Assembly (NCBI RefSeq): GCF_023953935.1
Contig: NZ_JAMLIW010000004.1
Span: 62,001 to 126,000, forward strand
Source: Thermomonas sp.
GTDB taxonomy: Bacteria > Pseudomonadota > Gammaproteobacteria > Xanthomonadales > Xanthomonadaceae
Length of the DNA: 64,000 nucleotides
Direction of reading: 5' to 3'
Shown here: piece after piece, positions 39,285 to 49,430 of the stretch
Position numbering within the stretch: position 1 is the stretch's first letter
Layout: each line of letters opens with the position of its first letter
Program-made: the position numbers and the translations under genes
The notes under the pieces: model-generated
Databases searched by the model: none
What the model was told of the DNA's origin: nothing
Seen by the model: only the letters and a program-made list of their open reading frames with translations

Positions 39285-40787
39285 ATGAGCGCAGCCACAC
39301 CATCCACGCCGGAGCTGTTGCCGGAATTCAAGCAGGTCATGGGGCACCCGCGTCCGCTGTGGATGCTGTTCATGACCGAGTTCTGGGAGCGCTTCGCGTT
39401 CTACGGGATGCGCTGGGCGCTGGCGCTGTACATCGTGGCGGAATTCTTCGGCGGCGACAGCTCCGGCGAGGCGCACGCCAGCCGCCTTTACGGCGCCTAT
39501 CTGGCGCTGGTGTACGCGGCCGCGCTGTTCGGTGGCTACGTCGCGGACAAGGTGATCGGCTACCAGCGCTCGATCCTGATTGGCGCGGTGGTGATGGCCG
39601 CAGGCCTGTTCATGGTGGTGATTCCGAACGAGACCGTGTTCCGCATCGGTCTGGCCACCATCATTGCCGGCAATGGCCTGTTCAAGCCGAACATCTCCAC
39701 CATGGTCGGGCAGCTGTACGCGCCCGGCGACGAGCGCCGCGACTCCGGCTTCACCCTGTTCTACATGGGCATCAACGCCGGCGCGTTCATCGCTCCGATC
39801 CTGACCGGCTATCTGGCCGAGCACATGTTCGGCGGGTCCTCGGCGATGCCGGCCTACAAGGCCGTGTTCATTGCCTCCGGCATCGGCATGCTGGTCAGCC
39901 TGGTGTGGTTCTGGTTCGGGCGCGTGCGTCTGCAGGGCATCGGCAAGCCGATCGCCGGCAGCGAGGGGTTTGCCAAACCGCTGATGGTGGCCGCGGGCGT
40001 GGTGGTCGCGATCCCGCTGATTTTCTTCCTGCTGACCATCGATGCCAGCGTGCTGGCGTGGATCCTCGGGATCCTGTTCCTGGCGCTGTGCGTGCTGATC
40101 CTGCGCGAAGGCATCCAGAACGGCGCGGTGGCGCGCGACAAGTCGCTGGCGATGCTGATCATCTTCGCCTTCAACGTGCTGTTCTGGATGTTCTTCGAAC
40201 AGGCCGGCAGCTCGTTCAACTTCCTCGCCCAGAACATCGTGCAGCGTGACCTTGGCGGCTGGACCTTCCCGGTGGGCTGGTTCCAGTCGGTGAACTCGCT
40301 GGCCATCATCACCCTGGCCCCGATCATCGCCTGGATCTGGGTGCGGATGGGCCGCGCCAATCCGTCGATTCCGCGCAAGTTCGGCCTGGGCATCATCTTC
40401 AACGGCCTGGCCTTCCTGCTGCTGATGGTGGCGCTGTCGGGCATGGTCGATCCGCAGACGATGAAGATCCCGTTCTGGACGCTGTTCATGGTCTACGTGA
40501 TCCAGTCGGTGGGCGAGCTGTGCCTGTCGCCGATCGGACTGTCGATGGTGACCAAGCTGGCGCCGGTGCGGCTGGTCGGTTTCGGCATGGGCGGCTGGTT
40601 CCTGTCCACTGCCATCGGCAACAACCTGTCCGGCATCTTCGCCAGCGTGATCAGCGGCGAAGGCGGCATGACCGTCACCTCGGCGCACTCCGGCTACACC
40701 TTCGGCTTCTGGGTGCTGATCGGCGCGGGCGTGCTGTTGTTCCTGATCGCACCCTTGATCAACAAACTGATGCACGGCGTGAAATAA
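39285..40787 (+). CDS. POT-family peptide:proton symporter
   Basis: 500 aa with about 12-14 membrane helices. The POT signature motif TEFWERFAFYGMRWAL (ExxER, proton coupling) is at residues about 26-42 and GLFKPNISTMVGQLY plus FTLFYMGINAGAFIAP is the second family motif. It imports di- and tripeptides. It is divergent from the dehydrogenase operon, with 278 bp of shared upstream DNA in which I see no recognisable operator. Confidence 0.93.
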   Translation: MSAATPSTPELLPEFKQVMGHPRPLWMLFMTEFWERFAFYGMRWALALYIVAEFFGGDSSGEAHASRLYGAYLALVYAAALFGGYVADKVIGYQRSILIGAVVMAAGLFMVVIPNETVFRIGLATIIAGNGLFKPNISTMVGQLYAPGDERRDSGFTLFYMGINAGAFIAPILTGYLAEHMFGGSSAMPAYKAVFIASGIGMLVSLVWFWFGRVRLQGIGKPIAGSEGFAKPLMVAAGVVVAIPLIFFLLTIDASVLAWILGILFLALCVLILREGIQNGAVARDKSLAMLIIFAFNVLFWMFFEQAGSSFNFLAQNIVQRDLGGWTFPVGWFQSVNSLAIITLAPIIAWIWVRMGRANPSIPRKFGLGIIFNGLAFLLLMVALSGMVDPQTMKIPFWTLFMVYVIQSVGELCLSPIGLSMVTKLAPVRLVGFGMGGWFLSTAIGNNLSGIFASVISGEGGMTVTSAHSGYTFGFWVLIGAGVLLFLIAPLINKLMHGVK

Positions 40788-40899
40788 GCCGGCGCGGTAT
40801 CGGCAATGCGAACACGGCGGCTGCGGCTGCCGTGTTCGTTTGCGCCACCGACGGTCGCTTGGACTACCCTGCGAGGGGTCTGTCCTTCGGAGCCACGCC

Positions 40900-42263
40900 A
40901 TGAAGCGCCGCGATTTCCTTGTTTCTTCCGCCGCCGTCGGGGTTGCGACTGCGGCCAGCGCGCTCACACCCTGATTCGCCAAGCCGCGCTCACGGCTGAA
41001 GGTGGCGATGATCGGCACCGGCCTGCGCGGGCAGTCGCAGCTGGGCCGATCCTGAGCCGCGACGACGTCGAGCTGGTGGCGATCTGCGACACCCAGCGGG
41101 TGATGCCGGACATGGCCCGCGCCATCATCGGGAAGTCCGGCCGGCGCCAGCCGAAGGAATACGGCGGCAATGGCGATCCGAATGCCTGGCGGAAACTGCT
41201 GGGGCGCACCGACCTCGATGCGGTGTTCATCGTGACGCCGTGGGAATGGCATGCGCCCATGGCCATCGCGGCGATGGAAGCGAAGATCGCGGTGGGCTGC
41301 GAGGTGGTGGCCGGGATCACCCTGCAAGACCACTGGGACGTGCTGCGCGCCCAGCAGCGCACCGGCACGCCCTACATGCTGCTGGAGAACGTGTGCTATC
41401 GCCGCGACGTGCTGGCGGCGCTGCAGATGGTGCGCGCCGGCCTGTTCGGCGAGCTCATCCACCTGCAGGCCGGCTACGAGCACGACCTGCGCGGGGTGCG
41501 CTTCAATTCCGGCAACCCGGCCGAGCCCTACGGCAGCGGCGTGGAATACGGCGCCAAGGGCTTCTCCGAGGCGCAGTGGCGCACCCAGCATGCGATCGAC
41601 CGCAACGGCGATCTCTATCCCAGCCACGGCATCGGCCCCTGTGCGATGTATGCAAACATCCACCGCGGCAACCGCTTCACCCATATCAACAGTTTCGCCA
41701 GCAAGGCGCGCGGGCTGCACGACTACATCGTGAATCACCCCAAGGGCGGCCCCGACCACCCCAACGCCAAGATCACGTTCAAGCTCGGCGATCTGATCAC
41801 CACCACGCTGCGCTGCGAGAACGGCGAAACGATCATTCTCCAACTCGACACCTGCCTGCCGCGCCCGTATTCGCTCGGCTTCCGGGTGCAGGGCACGGAC
41901 GAGCTGTGGATGGATCTCAACAAATCGGTGCACATCGAAGGCCGCAGCGAAAAGCACCGCTGGCAGGACGCGCAGGCGTATTACGACGAGTATGACCATC
42001 CGCTGTGGCGCAGGTACGCGCAGCAGGCCGCCGGCGCCGGCCACGGCGGCATGGACTGGTTCGTGGTCCACGCTTTCATCGAAGCGCTGAAAGCGGGCGA
42101 GCCGATGCCGATCGACATCCATGATGCGGTGGCCTGGAGTGCGATCACGCCGCTGTCGGAGCAATCCATTGCCGAAGGCTACAAGACCCTGGAGTTCCCG
42201 GATTTCACCGAAGGCACGTGGAAGGACCGCGCGCCGATTTTCGCGCTGAACGACCGCTACTGA
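40900..42263 (+). pseudogene. GH109-like Gfo/Idh/MocA oxidoreductase with N-terminal nonsense codon and frameshift
   Basis: The start MKRRDFLVSSAAVGVATAAS is a Tat signal (RRDFL), ended by a TGA at 40972. The same frame continues with FAKPRSRLKVAMIGTGLRG, the NAD-binding GxGxxG, up to a second TGA at 41053. From about 41040 the remainder is read in the -1 frame: SRDDVELVAICDTQ, then LENVCYRRDVLAALQMVRAGL, RNGDLYPSHGIGP, and a full C-terminus. These motifs are those of GH109 (alpha-N-acetylgalactosaminidase-like, NAD-dependent) proteins. Two lesions within 100 bp inactivate the NAD-binding part. Sequencing error is possible for the frameshift. Confidence 0.82.
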
Positions 42264-42281
42264 GGCGGGCGGACGACCCAG

Positions 42282-42791
42282 CTAAACGCCCTGACCCGCC
42301 ACCTCCGCGTGCAGGTCCAGCGCGTCGAGGCGGTCGAGCAGGCGGAACAGCAGATCGCGTTCACGCGGGCGCAGCGCGGCGAGGATGCGCTGCTCGATCC
42401 CCAGCGCCAGCGGCGCGATGCCGGCGTGGATGCGCCGGCCTTCCGCCGACAGCGCCAGCACCGAGCGCCGGCGGTCGGTGGCGTGCCGGCGGCGGGTGAT
42501 CAGCCCGCGTTCGAGCAGGCGCGCCACCGCGCGGCTGACCGCCACCTTGTCCATCGCGGTGTAGTCGGCCACCTGATTGGCGGAGCTGCCGGGAAACCGC
42601 CCCAGCACGGCGATCACCCGCCACTCGGTGACGCCGATGCCGAAGCGCTGCGCGTACAGGTCGGCGATGGCCTGGCTGACGTGGTTGGTCAGGATCGACA
42701 GCCGGTAGGGCAGGAAGCGTTCGAGCACCAGCACCGCGCCGGAATCCGCGCCGCGGCAGGCTTCACGGGGTCTTTTCGCGCTGGCGGCCAT
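42282..42791 (-). CDS. MarR-family transcriptional regulator
   Basis: 169 aa. The winged helix-turn-helix is GVTEWRVIAVLGRFPGSSAN, ADYTAMDKVAVSRAVARLLE and GLITRRRHATDRRRSVLALS. It is divergent from hppD with only 77 bp between starts, and a perfect 14-bp palindrome lies in that gap. It probably represses hppD-hmgA and responds to an aromatic catabolite, as MarR-type regulators of homogentisate genes do. Confidence 0.9.
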   Translation of the reverse strand: MAASAKRPREACRGADSGAVLVLERFLPYRLSILTNHVSQAIADLYAQRFGIGVTEWRVIAVLGRFPGSSANQVADYTAMDKVAVSRAVARLLERGLITRRRHATDRRRSVLALSAEGRRIHAGIAPLALGIEQRILAALRPRERDLLFRLLDRLDALDLHAEVAGQGV

Positions 42792-42804
42792 GCTGCACTG
42801 TGCC

Positions 42805-42834
42805 TTGAAATTGGTTTCATATGAAACTATAAAG
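42805..42834 (+). promoter_or_regulatory. hppD promoter with MarR-type operator
   Basis: TTGAAA (42805-42810) and TATAAA (42829-42834) with 18 bp between. A perfect palindrome GTTTCATATGAAAC (42814-42827) fills the spacer. The adjacent divergent MarR gene is the likely repressor. Confidence 0.72.
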
Positions 42835-42868
42835 GCCCGTGTTGCAACTTTCCAGCAAGGAGCCCGCC

Positions 42869-43969
42869 ATGGCCGTCCAGCGCGCCAGCACCGACCTCAA
42901 CCTCGGGATGACCCCGACCACCTTCGACAACCCGATGGGGATCGACGGCTTCGAATTCGTCGAATTCGCCGCGCCCAGGGGCGAAGGCGCGGCGATGCGC
43001 GCCTATCTCGAGCGCATGGGCTTTGCCGCCATCGCCCGCCACAAAAGCCGCGCGATCACCCTGCTGCGCCAGGGCAGCGCCAACTTCCTGCTGAACGAAA
43101 CCGAGGAGTCCTTCGCCTCCGATTTTGCGCAGCGGCACGGCCAGTCGGCCTGCGGATTCGCGATCAACTTCAAGCGCGCGCCGGCCGAGGTGCTGGCGCA
43201 CGTGCTGGCCAACGGCGGCGAGAAGATGGAATTCCGCGCCGACACCCGCGCGGTGGACGCGCCGGTAATCAAGGGCATCGGCGATTGCATGCTGTATCTG
43301 GTCGACGCCAACGACGCCAACCTGTACGCCGACTTCGAACCGCTTGAAGGCGCCGACACCCAGCCGTTCGGCTTCGGCCTGACCTTCATCGACCACCTGA
43401 CCCACAACCTGTTCGTGGGCAACATGCAGAAGTGGTCGGAGTACTACGAGAAGCTGTTCAACTTCCGCGAGATCCGCTATTTCGACATCAAGGGCTCCAA
43501 GACCGGCCTGCTGTCCAAGGCGATGACCGCGCCGGACGGGATCGTGCGCATCCCGCTCAATGAATCCTCGGACGAGAAATCGCAGATCAACGAATACCTG
43601 CGCGACTACCACGGCGAAGGCATCCAGCACATCGCGCTGTTCACCAACGACATCTACGCCACGGTGGAGGCGATGCACAAGGCCGGGGTGGCCTTCCTCG
43701 ACACCCCCGACACCTACTACGACGTGGTCGATATCCGCGTGCCCGAGCACGGCGAGGACCTGCCGCGCCTGCGCAAGAACTCGATCCTGATCGACGCCGA
43801 CGTCCAGACCCACAAGCGCAAGCTGCTGCAGATCTTCACCCAGAACGCATTCGGCCCGATCTTCTTCGAGATCATCCAGCGCAAGGGCAATGAAGGCTTC
43901 GGCGAAGGCAACTTCCAGGCCCTGTTCGAGAGCATCGAACGCGACCAGATGAAGCGCGGCGTGCTGTAA
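42869..43969 (+). CDS. hppD: 4-hydroxyphenylpyruvate dioxygenase
   Basis: 366 aa from the ATG at 42869, which has AAGGAG 7 bp upstream. It converts 4-hydroxyphenylpyruvate to homogentisate in tyrosine catabolism. The Fe(II) ligands are seen in [14 protein letters not shown] (His), [14 protein letters not shown] (His) and [20 protein letters not shown] (Glu). Followed 65 bp later by hmgA, the next step of the pathway, so the two form an operon. Confidence 0.97.
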   Translation: MAVQRASTDLNLGMTPTTFDNPMGIDGFEFVEFAAPRGEGAAMRAYLERMGFAAIARHKSRAITLLRQGSANFLLNETEESFASDFAQRHGQSACGFAINFKRAPAEVLAHVLANGGEKMEFRADTRAVDAPVIKGIGDCMLYLVDANDANLYADFEPLEGADTQPFGFGLTFIDHLTHNLFVGNMQKWSEYYEKLFNFREIRYFDIKGSKTGLLSKAMTAPDGIVRIPLNESSDEKSQINEYLRDYHGEGIQHIALFTNDIYATVEAMHKAGVAFLDTPDTYYDVVDIRVPEHGEDLPRLRKNSILIDADVQTHKRKLLQIFTQNAFGPIFFEIIQRKGNEGFGEGNFQALFESIERDQMKRGVL

Positions 43970-43987
43970 GCCCCGCGCGCAAATCCC

Positions 43988-44016
43988 TTGACCCCTTTCC
44001 CGCAGGGAGAGGGGCT
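43988..44016. repeat. Solo right-end fragment of the GC-rich palindromic element
   Basis: CCCCTTTCCCGCAGGGAGAGGGG (as CCCCTTTCCC and GGGAGAGGGG) lies between hppD and hmgA. It matches the right-end palindrome of the elements inside the MmeI-like and E2 genes. Confidence 0.7.
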
Positions 44017-44034
44017 GACAGCGGAGCAAAAAAC

Positions 44035-45333
44035 ATGACGATCCAATCCACCGGCTACCAGTCCGGGTTCGGCAACTGGTTTGAAACCGAGGCGGTACCC
44101 GGCACCGTGCCGCAGGGCCGCAACTCGCCGCAGAAGGTGGCGCACGGGTTGTACGCCGAACAGCTCACCGGCACCGCGTTCACCGCGCCGCGCCACGCCA
44201 ACCGCCACGCCTGGCTGTACCGGATCCGCCCCGGCGCGGTCCATGGCCGTTTCGAGGCGTTCGAGCAGCCCACCTTCCACAACGATTTCGGCGGCCGCGC
44301 CACCCCGGAGAAGCTGCGCTGGAACGCGCTGCCGCTGCCGGCCGCGCCCGCCGATTTCCTCGAAGGCCTGTTCACCATGGGCGGCTACGGCGGCGCCGAG
44401 GCCGGCACCGGCGTGGGCGTGCACCTGTACGCCGCCAACCGCGACATGCAGGGGCGCTACTTCTACAACGCCGACGGCGAGCTGCTGATCGTGCCGCAGC
44501 TGGGCCGGCTGCACATCGAAACCGACATGGGCGTGGTTGACGTGGAGCCGCAGGAAATCGCGGTGATTCCGCGCGGCGTGCGTTTCCGCGTCGCCCTGCC
44601 CGACGGCCAGGCGCGCGGCTATGTGTGCGAGAACTTCGGCGCCCTGCTGCGACTGCCCGACCTCGGGCCGATCGGCAGCAACGGGCTGGCCAATACCCGC
44701 GATTTCCTCACTCCCAACGCGGCCTATGAAGACATCGACGGCGACTTCGAGCTGATCGCCAAATTCCAGGGTCACCTGTGGCGCGCGCCGATCGGCCACT
44801 CACCGCTGGACGTGGTGGGCTGGCACGGCAATTACGCGCCGTACAAGTACGACCTGCGCCGCTTCAACGTGCTTGGCTCGATCAGCTTCGACCATCCCGA
44901 TCCGTCGATCTTCCTGGTGCTGCATTCGCCCAGCGACACGCCCGGCACCAGCAATATCGATTTCGCCATCTTCCCGCCGCGCATCCTCGCCATGCAGGAC
45001 ACCTTCCGCCCGGCCTGGTTCCACCGCAACGTCGCCAGCGAATTCATGGGCTTGGTCCACGGCATCTACGACGCCAAGGCCGAAGGCTTCGTGCCGGGCG
45101 GCTGCTCGCTGCACAACTGCATGACCGGCCACGGCCCGGACGCGGCGACCTTCGAGAAAGCCAGCGCGATCGATACCAGCAAGCCCGACTACGTCACCGA
45201 CACCATGGCGATCATGTTCGAAACCCGTGGCGTGATCCGCCCGGTGGCGCAGGCGATGGCCGCGGCGCATCGGCAGATGGACTATCCCGACGTGTGGATG
45301 GGGCTGCGGCGGCAGTTCAATCCTGAAGGCTGA
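44035..45333 (+). CDS. hmgA: Homogentisate 1,2-dioxygenase
   Basis: 432 aa, the normal length. It opens the homogentisate ring to maleylacetoacetate. Family blocks are [31 protein letters not shown], and the iron site: [16 protein letters not shown] (His and Glu) and [14 protein letters not shown] (His). It is the second gene of the tyrosine operon. Maleylacetoacetate isomerase and fumarylacetoacetase are not in the window. Confidence 0.98.
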   Translation: MTIQSTGYQSGFGNWFETEAVPGTVPQGRNSPQKVAHGLYAEQLTGTAFTAPRHANRHAWLYRIRPGAVHGRFEAFEQPTFHNDFGGRATPEKLRWNALPLPAAPADFLEGLFTMGGYGGAEAGTGVGVHLYAANRDMQGRYFYNADGELLIVPQLGRLHIETDMGVVDVEPQEIAVIPRGVRFRVALPDGQARGYVCENFGALLRLPDLGPIGSNGLANTRDFLTPNAAYEDIDGDFELIAKFQGHLWRAPIGHSPLDVVGWHGNYAPYKYDLRRFNVLGSISFDHPDPSIFLVLHSPSDTPGTSNIDFAIFPPRILAMQDTFRPAWFHRNVASEFMGLVHGIYDAKAEGFVPGGCSLHNCMTGHGPDAATFEKASAIDTSKPDYVTDTMAIMFETRGVIRPVAQAMAAAHRQMDYPDVWMGLRRQFNPEG

Positions 45334-45420
45334 GCCGACCGGCGCAGCCGGGCCGGGCAACATGCCGGTGCCGCGCCGCGCAACGGCCGGTGCCGGCGCA
45401 CGCTTCCTTATACTGGCGCA

Positions 45421-46653
45421 ATGAATGCCTTTCCAACCGTCATCGCGCGTGCCCAGCACATGCTGGGCGAATTCTTCCGTCTTGAATCCTCCGCCGGCAT
45501 CGTGCTGGTGCTGGCGGCCGCGCTGGCGCTGGCTTGTGCCAACACGCCGCTGGCCGAAGGCTATCTGTTGATCCGCGACGCCCCGCTGGGCAGCGGTGGC
45601 TTGGCGCACTCGCTGCACTGGTGGACGAATGACGCCTTGATGGCGGTGTTCTTCCTGCTGGTCTCACTGGAGATCAAGCGCGAAGTGGTCTCCGGCCAAC
45701 TCTCCAGCCGCGCCCAGCTGCTGCAGCCGGTGATTTGCGCCTGTGCCGGCGTGGCCGCGCCGGCGCTGATTTTCTACGGCTTCAACCACGGCAACGGCGA
45801 AACCCTGCGCGGCTGGGCGATCCCCACCGCCACCGACATCGCCTTCAGCCTCGGCGTGCTGGCCCTGCTCGGCAAGCGCGTGCCGCTGGGCATGAAAGTG
45901 CTGCTGTCGACAATTGCGGTGGCCGACGACCTGATCGCGATCGTGATCATTGCCGTGTTCTATTCGCATGAGCTGCGCGCCGGGATGCTGCTGGCGGCGC
46001 TGGGAGTTGCGCTGCTGATGTACGGCTTGAATCGGAGCAAGGTCCGCGCACTCACGCCCTATCTGCTGCTGGGATTGCTGCTGTGGGCACTGGTGCTGCG
46101 CTCGGGCGTGCACGCCACCCTGGCCGGCGTTGTCACCGGGATGATGATCCCGCACGTCGATCCGCACGACGTCATCGACGATGCCGTCGAGCACTCACCG
46201 CTGGAAACCCTGGAACACGCGCTGCACCCCTGGGTGGCCTGGGGCATCCTGCCGCTGTTCGCCTTCCTCAACGCCGGCCTGGCGCTGGACGGGATCCGCA
46301 TGGCCGACCTCACCGCCGCACTGCCGGCCGGGATCGCGCTGGGGCTGATCCTCGGCAAGCCGGTCGGCATCGTCGGCGCGGCGCTGCTGCTGCGCACCTT
46401 CAAGATCGCCCGCTTTCCCGACGGTATGGACCTGCGGGCAATGCTGGGGCTGGGGCTGCTGTGCGGCATCGGTTTCACCATGAGCCTGTTCGTCGGCTCG
46501 CTGGCCTATGCGCGGCTGCCGCTGGACTACACCGAAAGCGTGCTCGGCGTGCTCGGCGGCTCCATGGTCTCGGCCGTGTTGGGGCTGGTGTGGCTGCATT
46601 TGGTGCTGCCGCAGCCGAAACGCTGCGGAAGGGATGCAGGGGCACCTGGTTAG
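45421..46653 (+). CDS. nhaA: Na+/H+ antiporter NhaA
   Basis: 410 aa with about 12 membrane helices. The ion-binding Asp pair is in IAVADDLIAIVIIAVF, the assembly helix region ATDIAFSLGVLALLGKRVP and LFAFLNAGLALDG are conserved, and the start FFRLESSAGIVLVLAAALAL is typical. It exports Na+ in exchange for protons. It is monocistronic as far as can be seen. Confidence 0.97.
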   Translation: MNAFPTVIARAQHMLGEFFRLESSAGIVLVLAAALALACANTPLAEGYLLIRDAPLGSGGLAHSLHWWTNDALMAVFFLLVSLEIKREVVSGQLSSRAQLLQPVICACAGVAAPALIFYGFNHGNGETLRGWAIPTATDIAFSLGVLALLGKRVPLGMKVLLSTIAVADDLIAIVIIAVFYSHELRAGMLLAALGVALLMYGLNRSKVRALTPYLLLGLLLWALVLRSGVHATLAGVVTGMMIPHVDPHDVIDDAVEHSPLETLEHALHPWVAWGILPLFAFLNAGLALDGIRMADLTAALPAGIALGLILGKPVGIVGAALLLRTFKIARFPDGMDLRAMLGLGLLCGIGFTMSLFVGSLAYARLPLDYTESVLGVLGGSMVSAVLGLVWLHLVLPQPKRCGRDAGAPG

Positions 46654-46711
46654 ACAAGGATGTTTAGCCAAGGACGCCGGTTTGAAGGCAAGGCGCCGCA
46701 TGGGCGCATGA

Positions 46712-47869
<1,158 letters not shown>

Positions 47870-48045
47870 GCGGTATCCGGGTTCGGCCTGCCACGACCGG
47901 CCCCGGCTCCGCACGGTGAGGCAAGTGGCATGTCCGCCGGGTTGCGCAAATTCCCGTGCCTTTTGCGTTGACCCTTCCATGCGCCAAACTGTCGCCACGC
48001 TTGCTTCCCAAGCCGCCTTCAAGCCACCTCCGTTGATGCCCTGAC

Positions 48046-48951
48046 GTGCCCAGCTCTGCCAGCTCTTCCGCTGCCCGTCCCGGTGAAGCCGCCGGCGTCC
48101 TGCGGCTGCTGGCGTTTCTGATCCTGGCCACGGCGCTGATGGTGTTCGACCATCGCGGCGGCTGGCTGCACGCGGTGCGCACGCGGGCGGAGGTCATGGT
48201 GCAGCCGTTGTGGTGGCTGGCCGGCATGCCCGCACGGATCGGCAGCAGCCTGAGCGAGAATGCGGCCACCCTCGGTCAGTTGACCGAGGACAATGCGCGG
48301 CTGCGGCGCGAACTGCTGCTGGCCTCGGCGCGCAATGCCCGCCTGCGCACCGCCGCGGCTGAAAACGCCCGCCTGCGCGGGCTGCTGGATACCGCCGAAC
48401 GCCGTCGGCTGGATGTCCAGCTGGCCAGCGTGATCGACATCGACCAGGATCCATCGCGCCAGCGCCTGTTGCTGGACGTGGGCAGCCGTGCCGGCGTGCA
48501 TCCCGGACAAACCGTGATCGATGCCGGCGGGCTGATGGGGCAGGTGATTTCCACCACGCCGGGTACCGCCACCGTGCTGCTGCTGTCCGATTCCGATCAC
48601 GCGGTGCCGGTGCTGGTGGCGCGCAGCGGGGTGCGGCTGGTCGTGTACGGCACCGGGGACAGCCACCAGCTGAAGTTGGGGGATATTCCGCAATCGGCCG
48701 ACGTGCGCGTCGGCGATGAATTGCTGACCTCGGGGCTGGGCGGTCGCTTCCCGCCGGGGCTGACCGTGGGCCGGGTCGAGGCACTGCACGCGGGCGATGC
48801 GCGGGCCTTTCTCGAAGGCGACGTGATTCCTGCCGCACAGCTCGATCGCGGTCGCGACGTGCTGCTGCTGCGCGGCTATCGGCCGCAATCCGCGACGACG
48901 CAGGGCGCTTCCGGCGTCGTCGCCGCCGCGGCGCAGGAGCGGCAACCATGA
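48046..48951 (+). CDS. mreC: Rod shape-determining protein MreC
   Basis: 301 aa from a GTG at 48046. One membrane helix at about residues 17-35 (VLRLLAFLILATALMVFDHR region), a coiled coil at about 75-115 (LTEDNARLRRELLLASARNARLR), and a beta-rich domain with VIDIDQDPSRQRLLLDVGSRAGVH. It connects MreB to PBP2 in the periplasm. It overlaps mreD by 4 bp. Confidence 0.95.
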   Translation: MPSSASSSAARPGEAAGVLRLLAFLILATALMVFDHRGGWLHAVRTRAEVMVQPLWWLAGMPARIGSSLSENAATLGQLTEDNARLRRELLLASARNARLRTAAAENARLRGLLDTAERRRLDVQLASVIDIDQDPSRQRLLLDVGSRAGVHPGQTVIDAGGLMGQVISTTPGTATVLLLSDSDHAVPVLVARSGVRLVVYGTGDSHQLKLGDIPQSADVRVGDELLTSGLGGRFPPGLTVGRVEALHAGDARAFLEGDVIPAAQLDRGRDVLLLRGYRPQSATTQGASGVVAAAAQERQP

Positions 48952-49427
48952 CCCGGGCCCGCAACAACTGGGTGCTGCCGATCAGCCTGCTGCTGGCGAT
49001 CCTGCTGGAACTGCTGCCGCTTCCCGGCCTGCTGCAGCCGCTGCGGCCCTACTGGCCGGCGCTGGTGCTGGCGTACTGGCTGCTGGAACTTCCGGAGCGG
49101 GTCGGGCCCGGCCTCGCTTTCATCTTCGGGGTGCTGGGCGATCTGGCCTACGGCAGCCTGCTGGGTGAGCAGGCGCTGCGGTTGGTGGTGCTGGCCTTCA
49201 TCATCGAACGCTTCCGCGCGCGTCTGCGTTTCTTCCCGATGTCGCAACAGGCACTCTCGGTTGGCGTCCTGCTGCTCAACGACCAGATCATCGTGTCGGT
49301 GGTCCAGACCGTGGCGGGGCTGCCGGCGCGGCCGTGGAGCGTGTGGCTCGGACCGCTGGTCGGCCTGGCGCTGTGGCCGCCGCTGCATCTGGCCCTGGAC
49401 CTGGCGCGCGCGCGCCGGAAAGGCTGA
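48948..49427 (+). CDS. mreD: Rod shape-determining protein MreD
   Basis: 159 aa, about five hydrophobic helices, the MreD pattern. Motifs WPALVLAYWLLELPERVG and FIFGVLGDLAYGSLLGEQAL (in parts) are typical. It completes the MreBCD complex in the inner membrane. ATGA overlap with mreC; mrdA begins 3 bp after the stop. Confidence 0.94.
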   Translation: MTRARNNWVLPISLLLAILLELLPLPGLLQPLRPYWPALVLAYWLLELPERVGPGLAFIFGVLGDLAYGSLLGEQALRLVVLAFIIERFRARLRFFPMSQQALSVGVLLLNDQIIVSVVQTVAGLPARPWSVWLGPLVGLALWPPLHLALDLARARRKG

Positions 49428-49430
49428 GCC

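Noticed and set aside
40972-40974. TGA as selenocysteine codon in the GH109-like gene
   Set aside because: It lies in a Tat signal region, there is no selenocysteine in this family, and a second TGA and a frameshift follow.
38913-42164. Minus-strand open frame of about 1080 codons
   Set aside because: It runs antisense through the POT transporter and the GH109-like gene, which have clear family motifs; no motif in the antisense frame.
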